Below, one piece after another: positions 27,244-36,379 of a DNA stretch of 64,000 nucleotides. The DNA is taken from assembly GCA_017507105.1 (NCBI GenBank), contig JAFWBM010000032.1, positions 1 to 64,000 on the forward strand. The letters run 5' to 3'. The position numbers and the translations under genes are program-made. The notes beneath the pieces were generated by a model. It searched no databases. It was not told the DNA's origin and was given only the letters and a program-made list of their open reading frames with translations. This stretch comes from Bacteroidaceae bacterium. Its GTDB lineage: Bacteria; Bacteroidota; Bacteroidia; Bacteroidales; Bacteroidaceae. Numbering within the stretch: the first letter of the stretch is position 1; each line of letters begins with the position of its first letter.

Positions 27244-28470
27244 ATGATTGAATATATAAAACCACTTCTTGACCTCTTGAACGAAATGTCGCCCTACCTG
27301 CTACTTGGATTTTTTATAGCAGGTATACTGCATGAATTTGTGCCTCAACATATCTACCGGAAACGGCTATCAGACGGAAACTTCCGTTCTGTATTGTTGG
27401 CAGCATTATTCGGAATCCCTTTACCTCTATGCTCATGCGGAGTATTGCCTACTGCAATCTCATTGCGCCGAGAAGGGGTATCTAAAGGTGCCACCACTTC
27501 GTTTCTCATCTCTACTCCACAGACCGGAGTAGACTCTATTATAGCCACAGCCTCAATATTGGGTATCCCATTTGCCATATTACGACCTATCATTGCACTC
27601 ATTACAGCTTTGGTCGGAGGTTGCGCCGTAAACCATATGTGCAAGGATGAAAATAATACGGTATCCGTTGCATCTACAGAGAGCAATACAAAAAAGAGTT
27701 TCATTGCCAAATGTCTGGGAGTAGTACACTATGCTTTCATTGAGATGTTACAGGATATAGGAAAATGGATTATTATAGGACTTGTAATAGCCGGACTTAT
27801 AACTGTTCTTGTGCCAGACGATTTCTTTACATCCTACAGCCAATATCCCATCATAAACATGATTATAGTAATGCTCTTTTCAGCCCCCATGTACCTATGT
27901 GCCACAGGTTCTATACCTATAGCCGCAGCATTGATGCTCAAAGGATTGTCACCGGGAGCAGCATTAGTTCTGCTGATGGCAGGACCGGCAACAAACGCCG
28001 CAGCTATACTATTGATAGACAAAGTCATGGGCAGACGCACATTAGTCATATATTTGGTAACAATTATCCTTGGAGCATTCACTTTCGGGCTTATGATAGA
28101 TTATATGCTACCATCACAATGGTTTGAACATATAACCATGACGCACACCCCGGGTTGCTGCAATAACGAAGGCACAGTATGGTGGAAGACAGCATCAAGC
28201 ATCCTGTTTGCCATCCTCCTTGCCATAGCCATGATAATAAAATATATAAAACCACATAACCATAACAAGACCATGCAACAGACATTCAAAATCAAAGGTA
28301 TGATGTGTAATCATTGCAAAAACAATGTAGAGAAGAATCTTGCAAAAGTTCAGGGAGTTACAGCTGTCAATGTAGACCTTACAGAGGGTATTGCATATAT
28401 AGAAGGAGATTTCGACCCTGCAAAAATAATAGCCACCATAAATGAACTAGGATACGAATATATTGGATAA
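27244..28470 (+). CDS. SO_0444-type Cu/Zn efflux permease with C-terminal HMA domain
   Basis: A 408-residue protein in two parts. Residues 1-335 are an ArsP/DUF318-type permease of about ten helices, with CSCGVLPTAISLRREGVSKGATTSFLISTPQTGVDS (shown in parts: CSCGVLP, STPQTGVDS) and the second-half counterpart SAPMYLCATGSIPIAAALMLKG. Residues about 345-408 are a heavy-metal-associated domain with metal motif MCNHCKNN. Relatives, the SO_0444 family, are annotated as Cu/Zn efflux transporters, and the attached HMA domain would deliver the metal. It is a single-gene unit behind the duplicated promoter elements. Metal specificity is unknown. Confidence 0.85.
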   Translation: MIEYIKPLLDLLNEMSPYLLLGFFIAGILHEFVPQHIYRKRLSDGNFRSVLLAALFGIPLPLCSCGVLPTAISLRREGVSKGATTSFLISTPQTGVDSIIATASILGIPFAILRPIIALITALVGGCAVNHMCKDENNTVSVASTESNTKKSFIAKCLGVVHYAFIEMLQDIGKWIIIGLVIAGLITVLVPDDFFTSYSQYPIINMIIVMLFSAPMYLCATGSIPIAAALMLKGLSPGAALVLLMAGPATNAAAILLIDKVMGRRTLVIYLVTIILGAFTFGLMIDYMLPSQWFEHITMTHTPGCCNNEGTVWWKTASSILFAILLAIAMIIKYIKPHNHNKTMQQTFKIKGMMCNHCKNNVEKNLAKVQGVTAVNVDLTEGIAYIEGDFDPAKIIATINELGYEYIG

Positions 28471-28537
28471 TAACATTATATAACACATTAAAGATGGATT
28501 TTTTTGCACATTTACCCAATATTGCAAAAAATGGTTG

Positions 28538-28545
28538 TATCTTCG
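28538..28545 (+). promoter_or_regulatory. -7 element upstream of ilvA
   Basis: TATCTTCG, the TTCG variant of the -7 box, lies 36 bases before the ilvA ATG. No clear -33 element at the right spacing. Confidence 0.45.
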
Positions 28546-28580
28546 CAAAACTTTATAAAACAATCTAAAATAAGATAAAA

Positions 28581-29783
28581 ATGCTTACACTCGACAAGAT
28601 ATACCATGCATCCTATGTGCTTAAAGATGTAATAAGACGTACCGACCTTATCATCGCACCGCAAATAAATCCTAAAGCCAATATCTATCTTAAGCCCGAG
28701 AATCTTCAGTTGACAGGTTCTTTCAAGGTACGAGGCTCATACTATAAGATATCACAACTATCTCCCGAGGAGAAGGCAAAAGGAGTGATAGCCTGCTCAG
28801 CTGGTAACCACGCACAAGGAGTTGCATTGGCTGCAACTAAAAATGGTATACGCTCAACCATATGCCTTCCCGATTGTGCTCCAATATCAAAGATTGAAGC
28901 TACAAAAAATTATGGAGCCGAGATATGCCTTGTAGAAGGTGTATATGACGACGCCTATCAACGTGCATTGGAAATGCGTGACGAACATGGGTATACTTTC
29001 ATACATCCCTTCGATGATATAGACGTTATAGCAGGACAAGGCACCATAGGCCTGGAGTTGCTCGATCAGATGAAAGATATAGATGCCGTTATTGTGCCCG
29101 TCGGTGGAGGCGGCCTCATTTCAGGTGTTGCATTTGCTATTAAATCGCTTAATCCCAAAATAAAGGTTTATGGCGTACAGTCGGCAGGAGCGCCAAGCAT
29201 GGCAAACTCATTGCACAATAATAAGATAGAGCGCCTCAACAAAGTATCTACAATCGCCGACGGCATTGCCGTTAAAGAGCCCGGAATAAACACATTCGAA
29301 TTATGCAGCAAGTATGTTGATGATATTGTAACTGTAACAGATGATGAGGTCGCAGCTGCAATACTCTCAATGATAGAGCATAAGAAACTCATAGCAGAGG
29401 GTGCCGGTGCTGTATCTGTTGCTGCTGCCATGTTCAACAAAGTGCCGATAGAGGGCAAAAACGTAGTATGCCTTGTCTCGGGTGGCAATATAGACGTGAA
29501 TATTCTAGACAGAGTAATAAAACGTGGCCTACTTACATCGGGCCGTACATGCATGCTCACAGTAGAACTTATAGATAAACCGGGAGAGCTTTTAAATATA
29601 TCACGTATAATAGCCGAGAACGGAGGAAACGTCATTGGAGTGCATCACGAACGTACAAATGCAACAATGGCTATAAACGGCTGTTTCCTGCGCATAAATA
29701 TGGAGACACGCAACTTCGAGCAGATAGAGATTATCAAGAAAGCCCTACACGAATCGGGATACAAAATATGTAACCACATGTAA
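28581..29783 (+). CDS. ilvA: threonine ammonia-lyase (threonine deaminase)
   Basis: A 400-residue PLP enzyme converting threonine to 2-oxobutanoate and ammonia, first step of isoleucine synthesis. The PLP lysine is K49 in GSFKVRGSYYK, the phosphate loop VGGGGLISG near residue 175. A single C-terminal ACT domain (residues about 328-400, MLTVELIDKPGELLNISRII) suggests allosteric control; E. coli IlvA has a longer two-part regulatory region and TdcB none. So this is the short ACT-bearing class. It is not in the ilv operon at 47149-52336 but precedes ridA by 53 bp. Confidence 0.92.
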   Translation: MLTLDKIYHASYVLKDVIRRTDLIIAPQINPKANIYLKPENLQLTGSFKVRGSYYKISQLSPEEKAKGVIACSAGNHAQGVALAATKNGIRSTICLPDCAPISKIEATKNYGAEICLVEGVYDDAYQRALEMRDEHGYTFIHPFDDIDVIAGQGTIGLELLDQMKDIDAVIVPVGGGGLISGVAFAIKSLNPKIKVYGVQSAGAPSMANSLHNNKIERLNKVSTIADGIAVKEPGINTFELCSKYVDDIVTVTDDEVAAAILSMIEHKKLIAEGAGAVSVAAAMFNKVPIEGKNVVCLVSGGNIDVNILDRVIKRGLLTSGRTCMLTVELIDKPGELLNISRIIAENGGNVIGVHHERTNATMAINGCFLRINMETRNFEQIEIIKKALHESGYKICNHM

Positions 29784-29836
29784 GCAACCGTAAAGTATCC
29801 AAGAAACATAGATTAACAAAATTAAATATAATAGTT

Positions 29837-30211
29837 ATGATTAAAAAAGTTTATACAAGCGCGGCTCCCGAGGCAATCGGTCCCTATTCACAAGCAATTA
29901 TCTGTGGCAATATGTTGTTCACATCAGGTCAGATTCCCATCAATCCCGCAACAGGAGATATTGATGCAGAGGATATAGACGGACAGACAACACAGGTAAT
30001 GAAAAACATTGCAGCCGTACTTGCCGAGGCCGGTACATCATTCGATAAAGTTATAAAAACAACATGTTTCCTCAGCGACATGGGCAACTTCGCCGCTTTC
30101 AATGCAATATACGCCGACTATTTCACAAGCAAGCCCGCACGTTCATGCGTAGCAGTAAAGACACTTCCCAAGAATGTACTTGTAGAGGTTGAAGTAATTG
30201 CAGAGATTTAA
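29837..30211 (+). CDS. ridA: RidA-family enamine/imine deaminase
   Basis: A 124-residue RidA/YjgF protein. RidA hydrolyses 2-aminoacrylate and 2-aminocrotonate, the reactive intermediates freed by threonine and serine dehydratases. Family features: KKVYTSAAPEAIGPYSQAI at the start, LFTSGQIPINPATGDI, and the C-terminal KPARSCVAVKTLPKNVLVEVEVIA with the substrate arginine (R in PARS). Its place right after ilvA fits the known job of protecting cells from the product of that enzyme. Confidence 0.95.
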   Translation: MIKKVYTSAAPEAIGPYSQAIICGNMLFTSGQIPINPATGDIDAEDIDGQTTQVMKNIAAVLAEAGTSFDKVIKTTCFLSDMGNFAAFNAIYADYFTSKPARSCVAVKTLPKNVLVEVEVIAEI

Positions 30212-30365
30212 GAAGTTATTATATTACCAACACACTTAAAATTATTAAAAAGGAAACAGAGAGTACCCACGAACAAACAAATGCAAACAAAGGCAAATGC
30301 CTAAAAAATGAGACTAAAAACAAAACATTAACCAAAGCATTCTGTTCGTACTATAAATTTTGATT

Positions 30366-30541
30366 AGAGCTTTTAGCTCTTGTTCTCTTTGCCTTGAATA
30401 CCGCCAAAAATTCAGTACATGAGAACAAGCTGACGAAGGTTCGCACCATAAGGTGCGGACTATTCGTGCATGTCATGTACAAGGTCACTTGGCGGTAACC
30501 TAAGGCGAAGGCAAGCATCGAATAGTCTGCGCCTTTTTTTT
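30366..30541 (+). ncRNA. candidate structured RNA with two exclusive folds, ending in a terminator
   Basis: No open frame spans it. Fold A is five nested helices: TTGCCTT 30389-30395/AAGGCAA 30508-30514; TACCGCCA 30399-30406/TGGCGGTA 30490-30497; GTACATG 30415-30421/CATGTAC 30474-30480; ACGAA 30433-30437/TTCGT 30463-30467; CGCACC 30442-30447/GGTGCG 30452-30457. Fold B pairs 30452-30466 with 30519-30533 over 15 bp (two G-U) right before eight T, an intrinsic terminator that breaks the two inner helices of fold A. A 6-bp hairpin at 30366-30380 opens the region. It ends 9 bases before a lipoprotein pseudogene. It could be a riboswitch/attenuator or a trans-acting small RNA. I recognise no known family. 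Confidence 0.6.
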
Positions 30542-30550
30542 AATAAGAAA

Positions 30551-30918
30551 ATGAAAACAATTAGATTTATCGGAATGGCAATAATGGCCATTATTATGAG
30601 TGTGAACCTTATTTCGTGCAGCAACGACGACTAAGAAGTCATTTTAGACCCCTCCAACGATTACGGTAAAATAACAAAGAACAGTTTTATCACGATTTGC
30701 TTTCCATTGATAAAGAAATGGGAGCAGGAGAGGTGTTAACAGAAAAATATCATTTGTATTGCCAACACGATCTTCTCCTTAGTCCTAGGACTTCTTATTT
30801 TTATAGCTATAGCGACTTTTCTTGGAAGCATCCCATAACAAACAAAGAGTATAATTTTTCTAAAAGCGAGGTTCTTGGTGGTGGAGTATTATATGTAAGA
30901 GCTGTTAGCAACAGATAA
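30551..30918 (+). pseudogene. broken small lipoprotein gene
   Basis: The ATG at 30551 opens a typical Bacteroidales lipoprotein signal (residues 1-27, ending LISCSNDD), but TAA follows at once (30632-30634). The same frame continues beyond (EVILDPSNDYGKITKNSF) to a second stop at 30737. Another frame (30697-30918) gives polar, aromatic sequence ending LGGGVLYVRAVSNR. Together they look like one lipoprotein of about 120 residues with a nonsense change and a frameshift. Alternatively the first 27 codons could be a real tiny peptide. Confidence 0.6.
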
Positions 30919-30978
30919 TACTTTTAAAAAATAATAAAGCAATATTTCGTCTAAAAGTCTAAAATTACTTGTTAATAC

Positions 30979-31016
30979 TTTGCTAATTCAAAAAAAAAGT
31001 CTAATTTTGCAGGCTG
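30979..31016 (+). promoter_or_regulatory. promoter of rpmH
   Basis: TTTG (30979-30982), 19-bp spacer, TAATTTTG (31002-31009): the best Bacteroides-type promoter in the window. Start of transcription expected near 31015, 48 bases before the rpmH ATG. Confidence 0.75.
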
Positions 31017-31062
31017 AAAGCGCATAGAACTTTTTGAGTAAACAATTAAATTATATATAACG

Positions 31063-31227
31063 ATGAAAAGAACATTTCAGCCCTCTAACAGAAAGAGAAA
31101 GAACAAACACGGTTTCCGTGAGAGAATGGCCACAAAGAACGGCCGTCGCGTATTGTCATCTCGTCGCGCAAAAGGACGTAAGAAACTTACAGTATCTGAC
31201 GAGTATGTAGGCAAGAAAAGAAAGTAA
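31063..31227 (+). CDS. rpmH: 50S ribosomal protein L34
   Basis: A 54-residue highly basic protein opening [18 protein letters not shown] and continuing [21 protein letters not shown], which is diagnostic for L34. The last dozen residues ([12 protein letters not shown]) form the longer tail seen in Bacteroidota. It is a single-gene unit with its own promoter and terminator, not next to rnpA-dnaA as in many bacteria. Confidence 0.97.
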   Translation: MKRTFQPSNRKRKNKHGFRERMATKNGRRVLSSRRAKGRKKLTVSDEYVGKKRK

Positions 31228-31239
31228 TTACTTGCAAGA

Positions 31240-31285
31240 GAATATAAAAGGAGCAGCAAAATTTTTTGCTGCTCCTTTTATATTC
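31240..31285. terminator. bidirectional terminator between rpmH and the golvesin/amidase-like gene
   Basis: A perfect 22-bp stem (31240-31261 with 31264-31285) with a 2-base loop, A-rich on one side and T-rich on the other. It can end rpmH on the plus strand and the convergent gene on the minus strand. Confidence 0.85.
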
Positions 31286-31299
31286 TTCTTATAAAGAGA

Positions 31300-34236
31300 T
31301 TATTTCAACAAAAAACGCATCACAGAACCCATAAGCAATGCACGTTGATGCTCATCAACAATAGCCTCGAATGGAAAGCTTGTAGAAATTACACGATAGT
31401 CACCTGCATATGCAACGCCGGCACTCTCCTTACTGCCGTCAAAGACAAAAGATGGAAAAGAGTTAGCACCTACAGGCACCAATATATCACAACGCGGAAC
31501 TGCATAACAATACTCATTTACCGAACGACGTATCTGCATACGCAGATTAGAACCAAAAATCTTATCATCCGAAACATTATACGAAGAACCACCGAAATCG
31601 AATTTAAGAACAGTGCGTATAAAATTCCTATCCACATCATTCTTAGCCATATCGCTAGCTATATGCGCACCACTGACAAATAGACGTCCGCCATGTGAAC
31701 AGTAATCACTAAGAGCCTTTTGCAGAGGAAGTGGAAAGGTTTTATAAGGTCTGTCATATCCCAACAAAGAGCCCTTATTTCCCTGTTTCTCGACACCCAA
31801 TATAAGATCAACCGCATCATAACCATCAAGATGTATAGCGCCATCAATCACAGACTCACTGCTACAAGAAACGAAAGAGTAACCGTTTGCGGCCAAAGCT
31901 CTACCATGCACATAAGGATAATCAAAGCTATTGCCGGCAATCAGTAACGACTCAAAATCGTTACCACTCATACCCAAGCCATTTTCATACCCTATATTAC
32001 TACGTTCAAAATCGAGTTGCCTACCACAATATTCAGGCGTCGCCATATATGACACTCCGGGATCGGTATCCATCTCGAACCCAACCTTAGAGACTGTACT
32101 TACAGCTTCCGGAGCGCTCAAGCGATGAAAACCATTAACAATCATAACACGTCCCTTTTCATCAGAGACCCTGCACGCGGTAAGAATCTCCGAGGATAAA
32201 CTCTCGCCACCTTCGTTCAATGCTGCGACCTTAAAGCTATACTGAACATTTTTTACAAGTTCAACCTCAACGGAGGTTCCATCTATAATACGTCCGTTAT
32301 CAAAGCCTCCACTACCCACACGCGTATAAAGAATATAACAAGTGGGAGATGCTGTAGATTCAAGGATATCTTCTACCGGTTGCCAACTCAGATGAACACT
32401 CTTTTTACCCTCAAATTGTATTGAAAAATCCTTTACAGGCAGCGGTTGTACGACATATCCCTTACCACGCAAGAAAGATAACTGCTTTAGCAAAGCTTTA
32501 TAAACAGCTCTTGCCACAGTAAACTTAAAATCGGGATCGTGGCCGTACAGCATATCTATGAAATTCTGATGCGACAAAGACTCAAAAATCATTGATGGAA
32601 CAACCGGCAACCTCGACTCACTATAACTCTTGTCAATGATACCACGACATGCCCACTCCACACCATAACGTCTGTTTATATCATCCCTTACACTTTCAAG
32701 GACGCTACCTACAATATCTCTCGAAATATAACGCGACAATCCTGTAGCCAAAGTGTCACCAGTATATTCGGTGGTAACAATTCCAAGCGACCCAATCAAT
32801 GTATCTTCTGCAGAATATCCTGCATCCGAATGGAAACCGAACGATAACTCCAAGGGCACGCCTAGCCCGGCTGAGTCGGGATTAAAAACAGAGCCACCGA
32901 CAAGATGGTTCAAAGCATATGAACGGGAATTTATATCATCATTATAATCACGTTCACCTTCGCTTGGCGAATAGACCTCGTATGGGAAACCACTCCATTG
33001 CAATGCATAACGGGCACCTTCGAGATAACGCGGCATACCACTTGTCACAGGTACAGAATCACCTCGTGCCACAACACCCATTCCGCCTCCAAAGCGTACG
33101 GCATCGGCACCTACCACGCCATCTCCCCTGCATGCATTATCCAATATTACCCCTTGCCTTTCACTCATTCCTTGATTAAAGCTGAAAGTACCCAGATATA
33201 CCCAGGTACCGCCACCCATCTGTTGGTTTACTCTGAATTCCGTAACACCTCCGGCATGCAGCACTGTATAATGAGCATCAGAAACAGAATTATCCAATAC
33301 CGGATATGACACATACACAGCATAACGTCCGTCAGCCGGAATAGAGGGGGTCCATCGAGCCATTGCTGTAGAGTTCTCATCATCCCCACTCGAAGGGACA
33401 AGACGCGAAGTACCTTCCATAAAGGGATTCTCGCCATCCACATAATAGCCTTCACGCGACTTGAAGCCGACACCTGCATCACTCCATTCAACCTTCCTGG
33501 CAGACTCTTCGCTATATATAGCCCCTTCATGCTTTGAGTCGTTATCAACCACAACGGAGAGGGGCTGCCAATCTCTCTCACGCGGAGTGTAAACCAAAGC
33601 ACCCGCATTCTCCATCATAGGCAAGAGAAAAGGAACTACTATAGACTGTGTAAAAAGATCTTCTGTTGTACAATAGAGGGCAGGACGTTGCCATTGCCAC
33701 ATCTGCTTCTCATTTGAGAATATCCTGCCATGACTTTGCCATATAGCCAAGTGACGTCCTTGCAGTCCTTTCGTAGGTGTGTACGGACGCGACATATTCC
33801 TTACCCAGGGAGCAGTCTCATAATCCACAGAAGAGAGCATTCTGTTATAATCCAAATCCTTATTCTTACGATAAATATTAGGAATCAAATGTTCGATAGG
33901 CTTTCTATGCGCTATCACCTCTATCTTATATCGCCTATACTGTTTGGGCAATATCTTCCTGATATCCGAGTATATTTTCTGCACCAGTTCCGGAGTAAAT
34001 ATCTGAACAGCAAAGTTAGAATTCGTATATATGGTAATTTTACGCCCACGCTTGTTTACAACCACATTATTACGTTTACGTTCAAGACGACAATTCTTCA
34101 TAGAAAAAGCATCGTTCTTATACTCCATGAAATATTTGTCAAGGGTACGAGTAAGAACTTTGTCGGCAGATTGTGCCGACAAAGTATAAAAACAGAACAA
34201 ACAGGCTACAAGGGCCAATAGTCGTTCTATGCGCAT
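31300..34236 (-). CDS. large secreted amidase/golvesin-domain protein (annotated xanthan lyase in relatives)
   Basis: A 978-residue exported protein with signal peptide (LLALVACLFCFYTLSAQS). Residues about 165-280 contain LAIWQSHGRIFS and the later FESLSHQNFIDMLYGHDPDF (position about 545), resembling N-acetylmuramoyl-L-alanine amidase folds. Residues about 285-395 are a golvesin C-terminal-like domain (ARWTPSIPADGRYAVYVSYP, NQGMSERQGVILDN). Residues about 605-690 are a fibronectin type III domain (KKSVHLSWQPVEDILES). The last 280 residues look like a glutamine-amidotransferase-like fold (GGRLFVSGAHIASDM). Relatives carry the label xanthan lyase, which I doubt. Role probably in the cell envelope. 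Confidence 0.7.
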   Translation of the reverse strand: MRIERLLALVACLFCFYTLSAQSADKVLTRTLDKYFMEYKNDAFSMKNCRLERKRNNVVVNKRGRKITIYTNSNFAVQIFTPELVQKIYSDIRKILPKQYRRYKIEVIAHRKPIEHLIPNIYRKNKDLDYNRMLSSVDYETAPWVRNMSRPYTPTKGLQGRHLAIWQSHGRIFSNEKQMWQWQRPALYCTTEDLFTQSIVVPFLLPMMENAGALVYTPRERDWQPLSVVVDNDSKHEGAIYSEESARKVEWSDAGVGFKSREGYYVDGENPFMEGTSRLVPSSGDDENSTAMARWTPSIPADGRYAVYVSYPVLDNSVSDAHYTVLHAGGVTEFRVNQQMGGGTWVYLGTFSFNQGMSERQGVILDNACRGDGVVGADAVRFGGGMGVVARGDSVPVTSGMPRYLEGARYALQWSGFPYEVYSPSEGERDYNDDINSRSYALNHLVGGSVFNPDSAGLGVPLELSFGFHSDAGYSAEDTLIGSLGIVTTEYTGDTLATGLSRYISRDIVGSVLESVRDDINRRYGVEWACRGIIDKSYSESRLPVVPSMIFESLSHQNFIDMLYGHDPDFKFTVARAVYKALLKQLSFLRGKGYVVQPLPVKDFSIQFEGKKSVHLSWQPVEDILESTASPTCYILYTRVGSGGFDNGRIIDGTSVEVELVKNVQYSFKVAALNEGGESLSSEILTACRVSDEKGRVMIVNGFHRLSAPEAVSTVSKVGFEMDTDPGVSYMATPEYCGRQLDFERSNIGYENGLGMSGNDFESLLIAGNSFDYPYVHGRALAANGYSFVSCSSESVIDGAIHLDGYDAVDLILGVEKQGNKGSLLGYDRPYKTFPLPLQKALSDYCSHGGRLFVSGAHIASDMAKNDVDRNFIRTVLKFDFGGSSYNVSDDKIFGSNLRMQIRRSVNEYCYAVPRCDILVPVGANSFPSFVFDGSKESAGVAYAGDYRVISTSFPFEAIVDEHQRALLMGSVMRFLLK

Positions 34237-34248
34237 ATTAAAAGGCTA

Positions 34249-34524
34249 TTACTTATCCTGTAATTGCTGTATCTGATCCAATATAGCCTTAGCATCCTCA
34301 TTAAATGAGATGCAAAGTGAATCGAAATACTTACGTGCAGGAAGACCGGGCTCGGGATGGTTGGCACGGGCAATATACTCTTTATTCAGAACAAAGATAC
34401 GATTGAATACATCTACCCACTCTGCAGCATCTGCATTTGTATTGTACGAAGCAAAGAATGCTTGTGTTGCCAACTGGTCGGCTATATAGGTTATAACCTT
34501 CTTCAAATTTTTTCTACTTGCCAT
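34249..34524 (-). CDS. small conserved helical protein
   Basis: A 91-residue cytosolic protein with no signal peptide. It is mostly alpha-helical by composition: an N-terminal basic helix (ASRKNLKKVITYIADQLATQ), a central FNRIFVLNKEYIARANHPEPG, and a C-terminal acidic helix (FNEDAKAILDQIQQLQDK). I do not recognise the family, but codon use and placement 12 bp before the amidase-like gene suggest a true gene, transcribed first in that unit. Confidence 0.65.
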   Translation of the reverse strand: MASRKNLKKVITYIADQLATQAFFASYNTNADAAEWVDVFNRIFVLNKEYIARANHPEPGLPARKYFDSLCISFNEDAKAILDQIQQLQDK

Positions 34525-34723
34525 ATTCTTCTAAAGTTTAAATTTACATTGTAAAGATAAGCTATTATTCGCAAACAAACAAGTATTAAACAAATTCGGC
34601 ATAAAAAACAGACAAAATTCACCTATGACGCATAAAAAAGACGTTTATACTTTTTATATTCACAAAAAAAAACGAAATTTGCACATAATGATGAATACTA
34701 TTAACCAGATTAATTATAAATTT

Positions 34724-36370
34724 ATGAAAATTAGCGCATTGCAAAAGGCAAGGGCAGCTTATCAGCCCAAGTTGCCCCAGGCACTTAAAGAGGTAGTGAA
34801 AGTATGCGAGGGAGCAGCAACCGAGTCTGTTGCCGATCAGGAAGCTATCAAGTCAATGTTCCCCAACACCTATGGACTTCCCATTATCACATTCGAGAAA
34901 GGTGGTGAAGTTAAGGAGTACCCCGCAATCAATGTAGGTGTTATCCTATCAGGAGGTCAGGCTCCCGGTGGACACAACGTAATTGCTGGTCTGTTTGACG
35001 GCGTAAAGAAGTTGAACCCCGCAAGTCGTCTCTATGGTTTCCTTATGGGCCCCGGCGGTTTGGTTGACCACAAATATATGGAGATTACTCCCGAGCTTAT
35101 GGACGAGTACCGCAACACAGGTGGTTTCGACATCATAGGTTCCGGCCGTACAAAACTCGAGAAGACCGAGCAGTTCGACAAAGGTCTTGAGATTATCAAG
35201 GAACTTGGCATCAAGGCTCTTGTAATCATCGGTGGTGACGACTCTAACACAAACGCTTGTGTACTTGCCGAGTATTACGCAGCAAAGAACACCGGTGTAC
35301 AGGTTATTGGCTGTCCCAAGACTATTGACGGTGACCTCAAGAACGCATATATCGAGACATCTTTCGGTTTCGATACAGCATGTAAGGTATATTCAGAGGT
35401 TATCGGTAACATACAGCGCGACTGTAACTCTGCACAGAAGTATTGGCACTTCATCAAGTTGATGGGTCGCTCAGCGTCTCACATTGCTCTTGAGTGCGCA
35501 CTTCAGACACAGCCCAACTACTGTATCATCTCCGAGGAGGTAGAGAAGAAAGCTCTCTCACTTGATGATATCGTTACAGCTATTGCTCAGGCTGTTGCTA
35601 ACCGCGCTGCGGCAGGCAACAACTTCGGTACCGTACTTATCCCCGAGGGTCTCATCGAGTTTGTACCCGCAATGAAAGCCCTTATCGCCGAGCTTAACGA
35701 CCTGTTGGCACACAAAGGCGAGGAGTATGCGCAGGTTGCACCCGAGGAGCAGCGTCAGTATATCATCAATCTCTTGTCAAAAGATAATGCAGAGGTATAC
35801 GCAAGCCTTCCCGTAGGTGTTGCACGCCAGCTTACAATGGACCGCGACCCACACGGAAACGTACAGGTGTCACTCATCGAGACAGAGAAACTGTTGTCTG
35901 AGATGGTATCAAACAAACTAGCAGCATGGAAAGCAGAGGGCAAGTATGTAGGCAAGTTCAATCCTCAGCACCACTTCTTCGGCTACGAAGGACGTTGCGC
36001 AGCTCCCTCTAACTATGATGCAGACTACTGTTATGCACTTGGCTACAATGCATCACAGCTTATCGCTGCAGGCAAAACCGGTTACATGTCATCTATCCGC
36101 AACACAACAGCTCCCGCAGCCGAGTGGATTGCAGGTGGTATACCTATCACTATGATGATGAACATGGAGCGTCGCCATGGCGAAATGAAGCCTGTTATCC
36201 AAAAGGCGCTTGTTGACCTTGAGGGTGCACCTTTCAAGACATTTGCTGCCAACAGAGAGAAATGGGCAAATGAAACATGCTATGTATATCCCGGTCCCAT
36301 CCAGTACTTCGGACCCAGCGAGGTTTGCGACCAGACTACCGTTACATTGGCATTGGAGCAGGCTAAGTAA
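34724..36370 (+). CDS. pfp: diphosphate--fructose-6-phosphate 1-phosphotransferase
   Basis: A 548-residue PPi-dependent phosphofructokinase of the long (plant-like, homodimeric) class, which phosphorylates fructose-6-phosphate reversibly in glycolysis. [21 protein letters not shown] binds phosphate. GGDDSNTNA carries Asp where ATP-enzymes have Gly (GGDGS), the mark of PPi use, and [10 protein letters not shown] is the catalytic segment. The ATG at 34724 starts the family's [17 protein letters not shown]; the earlier ATG at 34625 adds 33 unrelated residues. Codon choice is visibly biased toward C-ending codons, as in highly expressed genes. A weak -7 box GAAATTTG is at 34674. Confidence 0.93.
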   Translation: MKISALQKARAAYQPKLPQALKEVVKVCEGAATESVADQEAIKSMFPNTYGLPIITFEKGGEVKEYPAINVGVILSGGQAPGGHNVIAGLFDGVKKLNPASRLYGFLMGPGGLVDHKYMEITPELMDEYRNTGGFDIIGSGRTKLEKTEQFDKGLEIIKELGIKALVIIGGDDSNTNACVLAEYYAAKNTGVQVIGCPKTIDGDLKNAYIETSFGFDTACKVYSEVIGNIQRDCNSAQKYWHFIKLMGRSASHIALECALQTQPNYCIISEEVEKKALSLDDIVTAIAQAVANRAAAGNNFGTVLIPEGLIEFVPAMKALIAELNDLLAHKGEEYAQVAPEEQRQYIINLLSKDNAEVYASLPVGVARQLTMDRDPHGNVQVSLIETEKLLSEMVSNKLAAWKAEGKYVGKFNPQHHFFGYEGRCAAPSNYDADYCYALGYNASQLIAAGKTGYMSSIRNTTAPAAEWIAGGIPITMMMNMERRHGEMKPVIQKALVDLEGAPFKTFAANREKWANETCYVYPGPIQYFGPSEVCDQTTVTLALEQAK

Positions 36371-36379
36371 TAGACCCTG

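Noticed and set aside
30366-30541. Group II intron, tmRNA, SRP RNA or RNase P RNA
   Set aside because: The GTGCG-like string is not at an intron boundary, no domain V is seen, no tmRNA tag or tRNA-like ends, no SRP core loop; length and helices do not fit.
34625-34723. N-terminal extension of pfp
   Set aside because: Low-complexity basic residues absent from the family; the ATG at 34724 matches the usual start.
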